A stretch of DNA of 64,000 nt from Tolypeutes matacus (GCA_026826555.1 JAKSZT010054334.1:36583427-36647426), one strand, 5' to 3'; positions 11,107 to 25,330 are shown, counted from the stretch's first letter. Notes: a model not told the origin generated them from the sequence alone. Numbers and translations are program-made.

Positions 11107-11616
11107 TGAGGTAGTTTGAGGACTTTGTAGACCCCAGATCAGATCACATCCTTAGAGTCCTTAGAGCTAATCTCTTCCTTTGGGTGTGAACCTATTGTAG
11201 GTGAGGCCTTCCTTTTGATTAGATTACTCCAGTAGTGCATGACCCAGGGTAGGTCTTAATCCTCTTACTGAGGTCCTTTATAAACAGGATGGGTATGGAC
11301 AGAGAGACAGAAACACAGGAGCTAAGAGAGCAACCACAGGGGAGAGAAAGCCACAGGCTGAACAGCCAGAAGCTGAAAGCAGCAGGGCCTGGAATTGATG
11401 GCAGAGACTGGCAGGTATAGCCATTGTACCCTGCCATGTGACAGGAATCCAAGAGTACCAGCAGCTGCGTCTTCGAGCAGAGCGCTTTGCCTGATGCCCT
11501 TATTTAGATATTTTTCTCAGCCTTGGAACTGTTAGCATGTAAGTTAATTAATCCCCATTGTAAAAGCCAATCCATTTCTGGTATATTGCCTTGGCAACCT
11601 TTAGCAAACTAAAACA
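11107..11616 (+). repeat. MaLR-like LTR, near full length
   Basis: Starts 'tgaggtagtttgagg' and ends 'tagcaaactaaaaca' after 'ccattgtaaaagccaatcc' and 'tttctggtatattgcc', a layout typical of ERVL-MaLR LTRs. Its middle ('gacagagagacagaaacaca', 'cagccagaagctgaaagcag') resembles the LTR at 47677-48130, so the two probably belong to related subfamilies. I see no internal viral genes. Confidence 0.75.
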
Positions 11617-14600
11617 ACTATCTAATTAATCAATAGCACTGTCTAACAGAGAGTATCACAAAGTACAGACATAAGTCCCTGGAAATGTAATCAAGGTGTG
11701 AGGGCACAACTTGTAGGTTAACTTGGTAATATAAAAACCTTAGCATGCAATAAATAACTCAAAAATCACTCTAGTGATAACTTCATGAATAAAATCTTCC
11801 AAAACCTCCCTAAGACACAAATTCTGAATTGACTGTACTCTACACTCTAGAAAATTGTAACCCTCACTGTCCCTTAGGAGGTAAATATTTTAAAAAGTTA
11901 AATGCAAAGTAAATGTTAATAACCACAAAAGGGAAGGTCCCAGCTCAAAGCCCTTTGATACAGATCCCAAAGTTATAAACACATTTATTAACTGCACGTT
12001 TTGTTCAAATTTCTCTCTCACACATACATACTGCGTACACATACCCATATTCTGTAAGTATGAATATCTATCCAAAGTAGGTTTCACTGCATTGACTTTC
12101 TGAAACCATCCTACTTTCATAGTTATTGTTTAAGAAGTCAGCAAAACGCACTTAGATTTCTCTCCTTAAGGAACTACGCTTTTCTGTGCAATTTGTCAAT
12201 CTAACTCAGTAATGTAATGCAAGGGCAGGAAATGCATGGTCTTGGTGATAGGTATTGATGGATGCTATGATTGTTAAGCTTTGAACAAGATTGCCAGATG
12301 TCCTGGTTGTAGGGATTAGCATTATTATTTCTTGTTCTGTCATTCACTTGGTAAATCATTCATTCCCTTCCTTTCTTTCCATCAACTATGAGTTTGTTAT
12401 ACTAATTATGATTCATAAAACATCATAACTTTTTAGTAAAAATTATATTGCATTTGGTATTATAAATTACACCCAAAAATCAGCATTAACTGTACAAAAA
12501 TAGCTTTCCCATAAGATTTATCTAATCCTTGGTCTCCTGGGTCTCAGCAAAGATTGTCTCAAGGCAGCAAACTCCTGGAACTCTCCAATCCAAATTAAAC
12601 ACTTTTGTCAGTATTAATCCTAATAGATTTTGTAATTGTCTTTAGAGTTATTACTATGAAATTAATTTTACATTTTTAGTTTATTTATTGTCTGTCTATT
12701 CTCCTCAAGAATATAACCTACATAGAGCAAGTGTTTGCTTAATATTTTCACTACTGAATTTCTAACATATAGAAAAACACTAGGAAAATATTAGGAATTA
12801 TACTGATAAATGAATTAAAACATAATTGGGTTTAAGAAGTGATTACATATATGTAAGAATTGGCTAGTGCATGACTAGCATGACCTCCTCTTTGTTTTCT
12901 GCATACAATACATTCTATAAAGTTAAAAATAATAGTGTTTCAAAATATATTTTAAAGGGGTTAAACATTTTTGTAGTTATAAATTTTCATATTATATTAA
13001 AATGTCACTCAAATAAAATATATATGGTAAGAATCCATAGGACTGCCATATAAAAATTAGGCAAGTTGTACCCTGCACAACAGTACATGTAAAGAGTTGC
13101 CATTCACATCATAGAGATTGTAAATTTAATATTTATTATAATGTATTACCAGAAAATCACAGTAAAATGTCTTGTTTAGCAAAAAAATTATTTGAATAGT
13201 CTGACAATAGTCTTCCAACAAATTAGGCTAAGCCCATTTTCACAAAAGTACCAGAAGAACTTACTCTAAAGGCAGTCTTGGGGATCTAGAGCAAGACTCT
13301 TGGTGCATGATTACATTTAATAAATCTTTGAACTCATCATTAAATATATTAAAAATAGACCTTGACTATTACATCTCTTTAATTGTACAGTTTCTACCAT
13401 CATTAATGGCTTATGTATGGCAACGATGAGAATTTCAGTAGACATATTTGTGATTCACATAGAGACTCTGTTTATCTGTTCTAATAACTAACCGTCAAAA
13501 GAAAGGCGTAAGCCCCTAAAATCAAGTCCAAGTAAATAACCTTGACTCTACCTGGCCTTAGTATATTTAAACTGACATGAATATGTGGCCCAAGTTGTCA
13601 CATAGTTCATATAATGGGTTGGGACACTTAGGTACTTTTTCTCCTGTTTTAAATAAATTGCATTGAATCAATAAATTATTATAGAGTCAGTCTCCAAGGT
13701 ATGCATAGAAAAATAAAGGAAGTTAAACTGCAGAAGGAATGATGAATGCAGTAACCGGAGAGGAACATATGGTCAGATAGAGAGAGCGTTGAAGATATAG
13801 ATGCCTTACCTTGGAAAAGATTGGGATTTCCAATTGCAGTCCATTAAGCCTAGAGGCTCTTCCAACTCTTAAGTTCATGAATATATCTAATAAATTATTC
13901 TTTTTCTTTCTTAAATTAATGAAGTTACATTTCTGTTATTTACAACCAAAGAAAGACTAAGACTTTCTTCATTTTTTTGTGAGCACTTGATTTGTTTCAA
14001 ATAGTTAAAATTTATCTCTAAAATGTCATGCACATGGAAAATAAAATATGCATCATGAGGGTTTATGGATTATACATAGTTTAGTGCAGACATTCTTATG
14101 TAGTATCATAACAATAAAACATTGCATCATTTCATTTATAACTTTAAAACTTATTGCTCTTTTCTGACCATGTTTTATAGTTTAAAAAGGGAGAAAGTGT
14201 AAGCTAGTAAATATACACATTGCTCAAACCACATACTCTAAATTTTGGTGCTATTTGTTATAATTAATCAATGCATATACTGGCTGGTAGAGTTTTAAGA
14301 TAGAGGCAGCCTTACCTACTGAAGTTCAATAGAAATTGTGATAAAATTTTTTAAAAGATGAATTATTCAGATTTATTGAGCAGTAATTCTAGGCATTATC
14401 CAAGATGCTCTGAAAGGAAAGAGCTTATGGTTTAACAGAGTGACTTTAGTTATTATATTTCATTGTCAATATAAATTCTACGTGGAAATGTGTTCAAAGC
14501 ACCTAATATAGTATTCGGTTCATAGTGTGTTCTTGCCATATGTTAATTCCATTGGTTTCCAAAACCACTACCATTTTTAGTGGAGAGTAATAATTAGTTC

Positions 14601-14934
14601 TGTGGCATTTTCTGGATTCAATCAGAGCATTTGTCATGAAGAGTTGCAGCCCTAGTTATTAAGTAGCAAATTATAAATGAAAGTATATTATTATGCTGGG
14701 AGATCTGTATGGTAAACCCTCCATGATAATGGGTAAACCCAATCTGATCAAGCAGATTATAATGTACACATGTCTACATAAAAATACCCCAAACTGAAAA
14801 TTTCCAAAACTTTCAAAAACTTTGAAAAAAACTAGAATAAGAAATCCATTGATTGTCAATATTTATAAATCATTTCCAGTGAAGCAAGGACATGTTATGC
14901 AACAAACGAAGAGAAAGCATCCAATTATCTAATT
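11617..14934. other. Intergenic DNA, nothing recognised
   Basis: About 3.3 kb of AT-rich sequence without a supported gene. Several 60-77-residue frames occur, none with a recognisable domain. Confidence 0.5.
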
Positions 14935-15000
14935 TTTATTGAGCACCTTCTTTTGGGATTAAAGAATATTTATTGAACACTTTCTATAGGATTAAAGTGA
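14935..15000 (+). repeat. Two-copy diverged tandem repeat, unit about 33 bases
   Basis: 'tttattgagcaccttctttt gggattaaag' is followed directly by 'tttattgaacactttctata ggattaaag'. The two units differ at several positions, so the duplication is old. Confidence 0.6.
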
Positions 15001-15261
15001 CTAATTTATAGTTCATGTTGGTTCATGCTCTCAATAAATGTGAAAATCCTTTAAGTGTACTGGTGGTTACAATTTGGTGAGATACACGGTGTATTTGAGG
15101 AAAGCTCATGAAGTTTGAGAATGCACAAGAGAGATCAAGTTACCCAGTCTGAGAGGATTTTGGAAAGATTTATTGAAAATTCAATGTTCACGCTAATAAT
15201 AAATTATCAAGGAGGAGGTGAGGATAAGAAGTGTGGTAAAAATAACTAAAAAAATAAAACA

Positions 15262-15317
15262 GTGGTAGTGGTGGTGATGGTGGTGGTGGTGGTAGTAGTT
15301 AGTAGCAGTAGTGGCAG
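15262..15317 (+). repeat. Imperfect trinucleotide repeat (GTG/GTA/TAG/CAG)
   Basis: A patch rich in GTG and GTA triplets passes into TAG, CAG and TGG triplets. It lies about 36 kb upstream of KLHL1 exon 1 on the sense strand. In human the SCA8 repeat, read in this direction as CAG followed by TAG units, is about 31 kb upstream (from memory). The patch here is interrupted and mixed; equivalence is unproven. Confidence 0.8.
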
Positions 15318-16069
15318 TAAGGCTGGCTTGTTTAAAGTGAAGCACCTACAGTCTAGGCAAAGTAGTAGGAAGTTCCTGGAGGTGGAGCCTGCAGGGCAAA
15401 TCTCTCAGTGGCTGCTAGGAGTAAGAGAGAGCAACAATCAGGGACAAAGATGGAATAGTAGTGAATATGAGAAGCAGACTCTGGAATGGCTCAGAAATAA
15501 ATAGAACAACAGATCAAGATACTTATTCTGGAGTCAAGAGCAGGATAATCACTCAAGATTTTATTCACCAATGCAAGGTAGCTATTTATCATAGTCAAAG
15601 ACATGATCATACTGTATTTTTTAAATATAAAGCTAGCCAAGTCAACAGTGATTTCATAATATTGTTCAGGAAGTCAGTAAGGTAGGTAGTGTGACAGATC
15701 CAATGAATTACAGGCATGTATCCTTCAAATCTTACAAACCTTCAATAACTGGGCTGCTACTTAACTGGATATAAGAATAATACCAAAATGTGGATTGTTA
15801 ATAGGAATCCTCATGTAGAGAACTTCCACATAAATTGTTCACTTCTCTTCAATGATACTTCTATAAAATAGTGATTAAGATGATAAAGATATATAAGAAT
15901 ATGACATGTAAATTGGGATTGTAGTGAGACCAGAATTACATTCCCTTCCTTCTTTCCTCCCACACTATGGAATCCATAATGTATTAGTGATTAATTTTTT
16001 AAAATAGGTAAATATTGAAATAGTACTAAATACTTAGCGAGTGTAAAAATAAATCACCAGATATTTGTG
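15318..16069. other. Intergenic DNA after the trinucleotide patch
   Basis: The overlapping frames at 15262-15504 and 15461-15685 show no domain. The first begins inside the trinucleotide patch and encodes a valine run; I do not treat either as a gene. Confidence 0.45.
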
Positions 16070-16160
16070 TCTGTTTTGCAGTGATGAATCTATAGACATA
16101 GAACTATGCCTGCCTGGGACAGTAGGTCACTCAATAAATATTTTATGAATGAAATAATAA
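16070..16160 (+). repeat. Probable L2 terminal fragment
   Basis: 'gggacagtaggtcactcaat' followed by 'aaatattttatgaatgaaat' resembles the terminal L2 words ending in TGAATGAA. Confidence 0.5.
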
Positions 16161-19100
16161 CATTAGCTAAGTTTGTAAGACCTAGATTAAAAAATAAAAA
16201 AATAAAAAAACTTGAATCATCTCTAAAATTTGTTATGATTTCAGCTTTAAAGGGAAAATATCATACAAACGTAATGAAAATAATATAAATTTAAAATTCA
16301 GATTTTAATGGCATGGCAATTAAAATGAACTTATTCTATTATATGTTTTTTAATCTAGTGACATACACTGGTCATATATATTGCATCAGAAACAACTAAT
16401 CTGAAACATTACTTTATAGCACAACAATTAACCAAATAAAAGTTATTGAATTGTTAAAATAAATAGAAAATTTTAATAGTACTAGAAATCAATGCATAGT
16501 ATGACAGCAGAAGGCAGTTCAAAAGCAGAAGTTATTGAGTAATATTTATTTTCAACTGTTACAGCTTTTGAGGTAATTGTCAAGGTCCTTACTAAAACTT
16601 CTACAAAACAAATGATAAATATTCCAATCAGAGACTAAAATAAATGTCACTGATAAGGCACACCTTCATTTTAGAATACAGACATGTCTGGAAAATGTAA
16701 ATTTCCCAGAGTAAGACAAAATCAAATTGTTTTACTGGAAACAGACAAATTCTGATTATATCTATGCATCTAATTTTTTCCGGTTTGTCAGATATGACAT
16801 AAATAAGAAAGTATCTTCACCTCTGCCAAACTAACTTATATAACTGCAAAAACATTTTAAAATGTATCAATGTCTTCATGGGAAATAATGGCATGCAGTA
16901 AAATTGATGTATTGGAATAAGGTGGCCAGATAAAAACTGCTTCACATAGACAAATGGTTACTTTTGATGCAAAATCTAGTCATGGTCATGGCACTTTATT
17001 CTGGAGTTATATAAGAAGTGTTAAGAGAAATACTTAAAATAAAGACGTTAAAATTTAAATTATATTAGAGATTCCACTGAATTCTAGATTTTTTCTAATA
17101 TTGTTAAGAAATGAGAATTGACTGTTACTCATGGCTGTTTTAAACTGACGTTTATTGGCTGCATTATGGGAAAAGTTCTATCTGAGCATTCTATTAAATT
17201 TGTAAGAATGTTAATTTTTGGAGGGTGAAAATTTCAAGCTGCAAGAAACAGTGCATCATTTATACTAGATTTACACATTAGCAAATTTTTCTGATATATT
17301 ATACCCTTTTTTAAAATAATCACATCTCCCTTGGGATCCTGTTTCTAACTCTTTCGATCAAACACTGGAGTTTTCTTACTGATACAGAATAGAATCTTTG
17401 TCTTAAACTGACAAAATTTAGCCAGATATTTCTGTGGTTCTGATTTTTTAAAGGACTCTATTTTTTTAAATATAGAGCTTACTTTTGTGATTTTTTATAA
17501 ATGAAAATAATTGTATTTCATTGTTTTTAATTAGTAATATGGATTTAATAAGTATATTTTGAAATATGTTAAGATTGTAAAAGAAATAAAAGAAGCATCC
17601 AAAATAACTGTGCTTTGAGACAAATAAAACTTTATGTCTGTCTCACATATGAGACTATATGTATGAAGTCTAAGCTATAAGAGAATTATTTTACCAGTGA
17701 ACTTGATTATATCCTGGTTTTGAGGGGATTAAGGAAAAGAAAGAACGAGGATGATTGTGTGGCTTAGCTTGAGTGCAAGGGGAGACTGAATATGCTAAGT
17801 GAAAGTGGAAAGATAATGGGTTGACATTTTAAATATGATGTAGTAATGGTAAAAATGTAGAGAATTTTAAATTTTGATCTGGAATATGGAAGACTGCTTT
17901 TGTCTAGAATGTCATATTTGAGAGTCATCAAATTACCATTGGCAGATTTGTTTGCTTTGGTTTGCTTTTCAGAAAACTGATTCAATTGTATGTCTTACGT
18001 TATACATCAGGGAAGTCACTATAAATTTATGATAGTAAACACTATGGCAGAAGAAAGAATCTTAATCTTTGGGCAACCACCAGAGTGACCAAGATGATTC
18101 TGGCATTTGGACATAGTAATGCAGATAAAAAATGCTATTATCAAGGTTGGGGTACGAAAAGGAAAAATAATATGTTTAATATTGGTCCTGGTAAATTTAG
18201 GGATATCCTCAAAACTTCCCAGTGGTAAACAGATGCATAGGACTATAATCAGGAGAGAAGTTGATAATGGGAACAGAGGTTTGGACATTATCATGTTTCC
18301 AATGGCAATTCAAGCCATGAGAATTGACAGTTTTATTTTTAAAAGTGTACAATGGAATGACAAAATGACAAAAAGGAGCCATACAAGTAAAAGTAAAAAT
18401 AATTAATGAGAAGAATAGAAACCATTTAGTTAATGAAATAGGAAGAGAAGAAGAGGAGACTGATGGCATGGAAACCAAATTAAGAGCTTATCAAAGAAGT
18501 AGGGAAATTGGAGTGACAAACCTGAACCAATAACCTGATGCTACATAAGGGCATATTCTTCCCAAAGAGCTCTTGGAATTGCACTGAATTACAGACTTAA
18601 GGTGAGGAAAGGTCAGGCAAGGGAAAGGGTTATGAGGAATGATCGGTTCCATGGGCCTGCAACATCTGCCCAGATCCTTTGTTTATTGTGGTTGGTGTTC
18701 ACCAAGAGACATGTGCACAGCTGTGTACATGATTTGTGCAGCATTTAGAACAACAAAATTATGTTTCTTATGGTGCTGAGGTGTCAATGATCCACTCTTT
18801 GGTCAGCTTGCTCTCACCACTGAAAGTAAATTAAATCTAAAACCATCCTGCTCAGTTTCCTTGCACATAGGGAAAGATTTGGAATGGCTTTTATTTTTAT
18901 GAGGCCAGAGAGGAAATAAAATTTTATTAATGACATTATTGGTCAACAGTATCAAGTAGGACAAAAATTACAAGTAATAATTAGATGAGAAGATCACTGG
19001 TCTCCTACATGAAGGGAGTTTTAGCATATGGTTTGGAAAGAAACCAGATTCCATTGCATTTGGGAATCAATAGATGATATTGAAATATATTTGGCAAATA

Positions 19101-20109
19101 TGAACTTTTGGGAGAAGTTAGGTACAAAGGGAATGAAAAAATAGAAAATTCTTTTAATAAAAGTTCAGGATTGAGAAACAAAATTTAAGTATTGAAAATA
19201 ATAAATTATGATGGTAAGTGGAGGGGAAGTAAAAAGTAAACAGAAAGACTGAAAATTTAGGAAATAGCAGGAAATTTTACTGAGATAAATCCACCATATT
19301 TTCTGTGAAGTAGCACATGAAGTTACTTTAATAATAAAATGATGTCAGATTAGATAGCTGTAAAGGAATTCTTAACTTGTATAGCTCTCTGACCCTTTAT
19401 GTTCTTTATGACCCCCAAAGTATGTCTTCTATGTTTTGAAACATAAACAAGGTTAGATAATATGGATGGGCTATAGCCACGCATTGCCCCATTCTAATAT
19501 ATAAACTTTTGCTGTTAAACTCATGTCCCAAAATGTCAATAATTCTGGACCTTAGCTCATTCTTTTCTCCTTTTTCAAGAAAAAGTAAAAGTATTGTTTT
19601 GCAAATATTTACAACAGCAAAGGAATCCATTGGTTTCTCCTGAGTCCAATAAATAATATATAATTCCACCTCATTTCTCAACTTGCTTTTTTTTTTTTTG
19701 GAAAGTTAAGATTAACTTTCTGTTTTGTTCTCTCCTCCCATTTAGTGAAAAAATAAGACTTAACAATCTTTTCAATACACAAAACTCCCTCCTATTTTAA
19801 ATGCATCACTAAACTGCCATTTCCAGGTATGTCAAATTAATGTAGGGCCAGCAAAGTGATTGACTAAGGGTCATAGAACGATACCTAAAAGGCTGAAAAC
19901 CAGATCCAGTCTTGATTTTGGAGATTTTACAGACCAAAGTTTTAATATGGCATTTCCATACCATGGAATGCACTCAGGCTACTGAGTCATATTTAGGAGA
20001 CATCATCATTGAACTCTGTACACAAAAGAAATGAGCTTTTATTGTTAAGCCAGTAAGATAAGGTCATCTATATTAACTAACATATACATATATATAAAGA
20101 AAATGTAGA
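16161..20109. other. Intergenic DNA; possible very old repeat near 17.9-18.5 kb
   Basis: No supported gene. From about 17930 to 18500 the sequence has blocks ('gccatgagaattgacag', 'gatggcatggaaaccaa') that remind me of an ancient mammal-wide repeat, at low confidence. Open frames of 89-99 residues on both strands here overlap one another and show no domain. Confidence 0.35.
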
Positions 20110-21100
20110 ATGATACAGCCTCTGTGGATGACTGTTTGGCAGTTCCTAAAGAAGTTGAAAATAGACTTGCCATGGGACCCAGAAATGCCATTGCCAGGTT
20201 TATAGCCAGAAGAACTGAGAGCACTGAAACAAACAGAAATCTGCACACCGATGTTCATAGCAGCATTGTTCATGGTAGCCCAAAGTTGGAAACAACCCAG
20301 GTGTCCATGAACTGATGAATGAATAAACAAATTGTGGTGTATACACACGACAATATTATGCAGTGGTAAGAATAAATGAAGTCATGAGGTATAGGACAAA
20401 AACAATGAAGCTGGAGGACATTATGTTGAATGAAGCAAGCTAGACACCGAGGGACAAGTATTGTATTATTGTCCTATTCTGAACTAAATATATTATGTCA
20501 ACTCTTGGAGTTAATAATTAGAATACAGTTCAGCAGAAAATAGAATGATGATAAAGAATGGAAACCTGAGGGTTAACCTCTGCAGAATTGGTTAAAAAGG
20601 TTTTTTTGTAAATCTTTGGAAATGAATAGAAATGTTGAAAGCACATTATAGTGTTTGCACCTAGCAGAGCAATTATATGGGTATGACAGTGTTTGAAAGG
20701 ATAAGTCTAAGGTCATCTATATTATTAGAAGGAAAGCTAAAAAATGTAACATGGAACTGTATAACATAGTGAAACTTCATGTAAAAAAATATTACGAATA
20801 TGGGTAATATTGCATATATAAGCCTTTTTTTACAAAATATAAATACAATTAAACTAGGGAGACAGATACAGAATAGCAGCTATGTAGGGCAGGGGAAGCA
20901 CAGAGAGATTGAGAGGTGATGCTTCTTTGTTTGTTGTTTGTTGTTTTATTATTATTATTATTGAAATAATGAAAATGCTTTAAAGACAATTGAAGTGATG
21001 AGTGCACAGTTATGTGATTATACTGAATTCTATTGATTGTATACTTTGGATGATTTATGCTTCATTAATATGAATAAATAAAATTGACTTGTTAAAAAAT
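20110..21100 (+). repeat. L1 3' end: decayed ORF2 C-terminus plus 3' UTR
   Basis: On the + strand 'tggatgactgtttggcag', 'atgggacccagaaatgcc', 'atgttcatagcagcattg' and 'gttggaaacaacccaggtg' is the standard string from the L1 ORF2 end. A 3' UTR follows to 'aataaataaaattgac' near 21086. The element is heavily 5'-truncated. The 60-91-residue frames at 20045-20348 are parts of it on either strand. Confidence 0.85.
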
Positions 21101-21309
21101 AATGTCCCTATGTATTTTCAATGCACTATGGAGTGACCTAATTTACAGATTTATTCACATTAACTTCATTTAAATATATAGAAAACAAAAATATTAATAA
21201 ACATGCAACTTTTTATGGTCAGTTAGTATTGTCCATCTAGCAGTATGTGCTAGGTAAGCAAGTTTAGACTAGTGTACCTGTACTCTTGTCTTCATTCACT
21301 TATGCATCC

Positions 21310-21960
21310 ACACATTGATTTAATGGATATTTGGGTGCCTATAACATGTAATGTACTCCGCTGGGAGTTAGGTGAAGCATAGTGAAACAAATAACAAGTT
21401 GAAACTTGCAATGAGTTTAAATGAACAGGAAATAAAAATAATGATACAGATGTTTAATTACACACTTGCAAAAAGCATCCTAATGGAAACTTAGAGGGAG
21501 GCATGAAAGCATAGATCAGGGGAATATGCTTTAGCTAGGGGTGATCAGAAGAAATATCCAAGGGTGATGGCAGAGCTGAGCTCAGAATGCTGAGTAAGAC
21601 TTAACTGAACATAGAGAGAATGATAGAATGTTTTTCACACAGAGGAAAGAGGTGATCCAAAAACCCTGGGAAAAGGGATGAGCGATTAATTCCAGGGGCG
21701 TAGGGCACATGCAGGAAAATTGTGTGCAATGAGACTGAAGACAAGGTAGGGGCCAGAACTGGCAGGGAGCTACAGGCCATGTTAGGGATTTTATTCTGTA
21801 TCTTAAGACAGAGAGATGATGTTATCATATCTGCAATTTGAAAATATTATTCTGACAGTAATTTGGAGAGAAAAAAACAAGTTCTGGGAAATAATTTAGA
21901 AGACAACTGTAGTGGTTCAAGTAAGAGATGCTTATAGATTGTACAAGAGAATGCTTGAGA
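21310..21960 (-). repeat. L2 fragment
   Basis: The + strand follows the reverse complement of L2: 'gtaatgtactccgctgggag', 'gagggaggcatgaaagcata', 'aagggatgagcgattaattc' and 'ccatgttagggattttattc'. The order agrees over about 650 bases, but with strong divergence. Confidence 0.6.
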
Positions 21961-22509
21961 TGGAAAGAAGTGAATGAATTTGACAAATATTTAGAATGTG
22001 TAGCATATGTAAACTATGACACTGATAGGCAAACATGTTTGGCTCTTTTCTATACATATTGCTTTTCCTTAGAACACCATGCTACTTCTGGCATATCTGT
22101 ACCCATGCATATTCTGACACATTTTTAGGAAGCTAGGGATGATAGGGCAAAGGGATAAGACCAAATTTGCCAATGAATAGTCACTTGGTCTACTTCAGTT
22201 TAACATCCAAATTCTCTTTGGAGTAATTATTCAGTCAGTTCAATGTTCAAACAGTCAAAAAGTGTTATTTTCCCATTGTTAGCGTGTGCTCTCTTCCCTC
22301 CCAGATGCTATGGGGAGGTCTACATATGTCCTGGCCGGTGGAGGAAGGACTTTTATTGTACCTTCCTGTCTTTTCTAGATCTTCATGCTGCTGATAAATG
22401 TGGTCTCCGGGCTGCCCTCTGAAGTGATGTCACTATTATTGGGAGAGCAGAACACGTGCCCTCAGTAGTCTTGGATTATCCCAAATTGTTCTAGGTGTAT
22501 TTTTCCTAA

Positions 22510-22926
22510 TGTTATGGATTGAATTAAGTGCCCTCAATGATATGTTGAAGTTCTAATTCTTAGTATCTCAGAATATGACCTTATTAGGAAAAAGGGTTGT
22601 TATATATGGAATTAGGCATATTAAAATGAGGTCATGCTGGAGTAGGATTGTCCCCTAATCTAATATAACTGATTTCTTTAAAGGAAGAGGAAATTTGGAC
22701 ACAGTCAAAGAGACAGAGAGGAGAATACCATGGATAACCAGCAACCCACCTGAAGCGAGAAGTGGCGTTGAACATACTCTTGCCTGCAGACTTCGAAGGA
22801 AGCATGGCCATACCAACAGCTTGATTTCAGAGGTTTAGCCACCAGAACTGTGAGGTAATAAATCTTTCTTATTTTAAGCCTCCCAGTTTGTGGTACTTTG
22901 TTAAAACAGCCTAGCAAACTGAGACA
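22510..22926 (+). repeat. MLT1-type (ERVL-MaLR) LTR, near full length
   Basis: Starts 'tgttatggattgaattaagt' and runs through 'atgaccttattaggaaaaag', 'gaggtcatgctggagtagga', 'tggacacagtcaaagagaca', 'aactgtgaggtaataaatc' and 'ctcccagtttgtggtac', ending 'gcaaactgagaca'. All landmarks of an MLT1 LTR are in order. No internal region is attached, so it is a solo LTR. A 70-residue - strand frame lies inside it. Confidence 0.88.
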
Positions 22927-25330
22927 CTTCCCTACATACTTGAAGTTTGGATCTCAAAGGGGAAACAAGAATTTTTATTTCTGTATTCCTATACATTTTT
23001 CTTTTTCATATCACTTATTCATCTCTACCCCCAGTCATACCCACACTCAATATCTTAATTTTTTTCCTATTTCTTGTAAGAATGAATTTCCCCTATATCA
23101 TATCATTCACATCCATATCAGGCATCCCACTTGAAAAGGCTTTATCCAATTAAAGTTCATACTTTATTTCCAAACCTTGTTCTTGGAATGCAAATATGAA
23201 CTTTTGGAATTAGAAGACTTTTGTCTATTTCTATAAAACCTGCATTTCAAGATTCACATTTTGCCATATGCACAAACTAAATTCTAATTTGATAGTCAAA
23301 GTTGAGAGCAAAGACCTATTTGTTCTTGACTGCATTTGCCCTGCACAGGATGTAGTGATTCAAGAGCTGGGAAGGTGGGAGTATGTAATGGAATTACATT
23401 TACATGGAATAAAAAAATTCAAATGTGCTTTGTATCTCAACATATGTATCTGCTTATATCTTTTTCTCTAAGAAAGCCATTCTCTTTCTTCAAAAAATGG
23501 TATTTTGGTACACAGTAAAGCTTAGTAAGTTGTAGAGAAAGTCCATGAATTGACCATCTGTGCTAGCCTGTTTAAATGTCCCCTTTCAATTCCCTCTTTA
23601 TCAATGGGCTGAAATTAGCTAATGTGTGGTCTATTCGATCCACTTTTTCTTTTTTGTGTGTATGTTTTTATATCAAGTAAGCAATAATAAACATGCACTT
23701 TACCATTATCTCTGAGCAAAACATCATGTGGTGATCATACCTTGTTCCCAGCTTGATTCGGATCCTCCTTCTCCACTGCACATCAACTTTCAATATATAC
23801 CTCCTCCTGGTATTTTGTCCTTGTTGGCATGGATACAAATCCAACTAGCTTAGTAGGATAAAATTTTCAGAGAAAGATATAAGGAGGCACATAGAAAATA
23901 TTTTGCCAATCTGAATAGTTAAGTTGATTTTGTTTGTAAGCACATTTTAAACATATTTTAGACAACAAATCCCTTTTGAACTTATCATATAAAATATCAC
24001 ATATAATTATAGATTCTCTCAGGAAAAGAAATTTGAAAAAGCCAAATCCATTCAATTCAATAAGTTATGTTTCATTATCTTATGTTAGATACATGTAGTA
24101 AAGGGAAAACCTATCTTGGGTGTATCTGCATAGAGGAAATATTATGAAAGAAAACCCTGAATTTATCATAAAAGAGAAATATTGGCAAGTTCCTTGGATT
24201 AGTGAAAGTATATATACAAAAATACATACAGACACACTTAAATATGTAAAAAACCAGAAGTATTAACCTTATTTTTTAATCTGACAATGTATCATCTAAC
24301 TATGGTAAATACAAGTATCTTAAAATCCCAATAACACCCAACCAATAGATCAAGTAAACTTTTTTCTTAAAAAGTGCTAATGTATTTTAAATAAATAAGT
24401 GCAATATATGGCAATCTTATAGGCATGTCCTACACATTAGGCTTTCTAAAAGAAGGTAATGATTAAGGACAGAAAAAAAAATTTAGAACAGTTCTAAGAA
24501 CTATTTATTTGGGGAAATCTAGTGGTGTTTTATAGATAGATATCTGAAAGAACTATATGTTCATTGAGGGATTTAGGCCATCAGAGATGAATAATCTTGA
24601 TATTTGAGTGAACTTTTGCACCATTGAAAATGGTATACCAATTGATAATGCTTGTTAAAGTGCTAACAAGTTAGAGTTAGGGTGTTAACAAATGTTAGAC
24701 TCGAGTTGTGATTTAATATCTAATTATATCTAATTCAATAGTACTGAACCATTGAGATTTACTACTAAGATTCCAGCTTCAGCTTTCTTTCTTTCTTTTT
24801 TTTTTTTTTTTTTTTTTTAATTCAAGCCAATAGAGACTCCATGGGCTTATAAATCTTAATGCTACTTCTAAAGTAAGGTGTTTTCACTTCTCCCTACCAC
24901 CACCTGTCCCCTTCTCCCCAATGTAAACACAGTTTATGTGTTTTGATTTCTTCAATAGGACCAAGTGCAGGAAGCAAATGAATTACATTGTAAAAGATAG
25001 TTATGTAGCACTAATGTTCAGAGAGAACAGTGGGTATGAACATCATGTAGATTTCCAACTGTTAAAAAGAACCTTGGTAAAGTGGACCCCAGCTGTGTTA
25101 TTCCAGATGCCCATTTTCACTTAATGACCATTAGGCACGGGCAACAAAGCAATTAGTGGGTCTGTCTAATGCAGAAAAAAAACTGTAGAGTAAATCAGCT
25201 TCTAAATGCCTTTGTTTGTAAGATAATATGAACAAAAATATGATGAAATATCGTCTTTCATTTAATGTAAACCTTATGTAAACTTTTTTCAAACTAAATT
25301 GTCCCTATTAAGATTTAATCAAATATAAGC
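22927..25330. other. Intergenic DNA, nothing recognised
   Basis: AT-rich sequence with a TTTC/T-run at about 24787-24819. Frames of 60-78 residues show no domain. Confidence 0.45.

Noticed and set aside
18019..18478. Overlapping frames of 89-99 codons on both strands
   Set aside because: No domain, no coding-like composition, and the frames overlap one another in an AT-rich region with hints of an ancient repeat.
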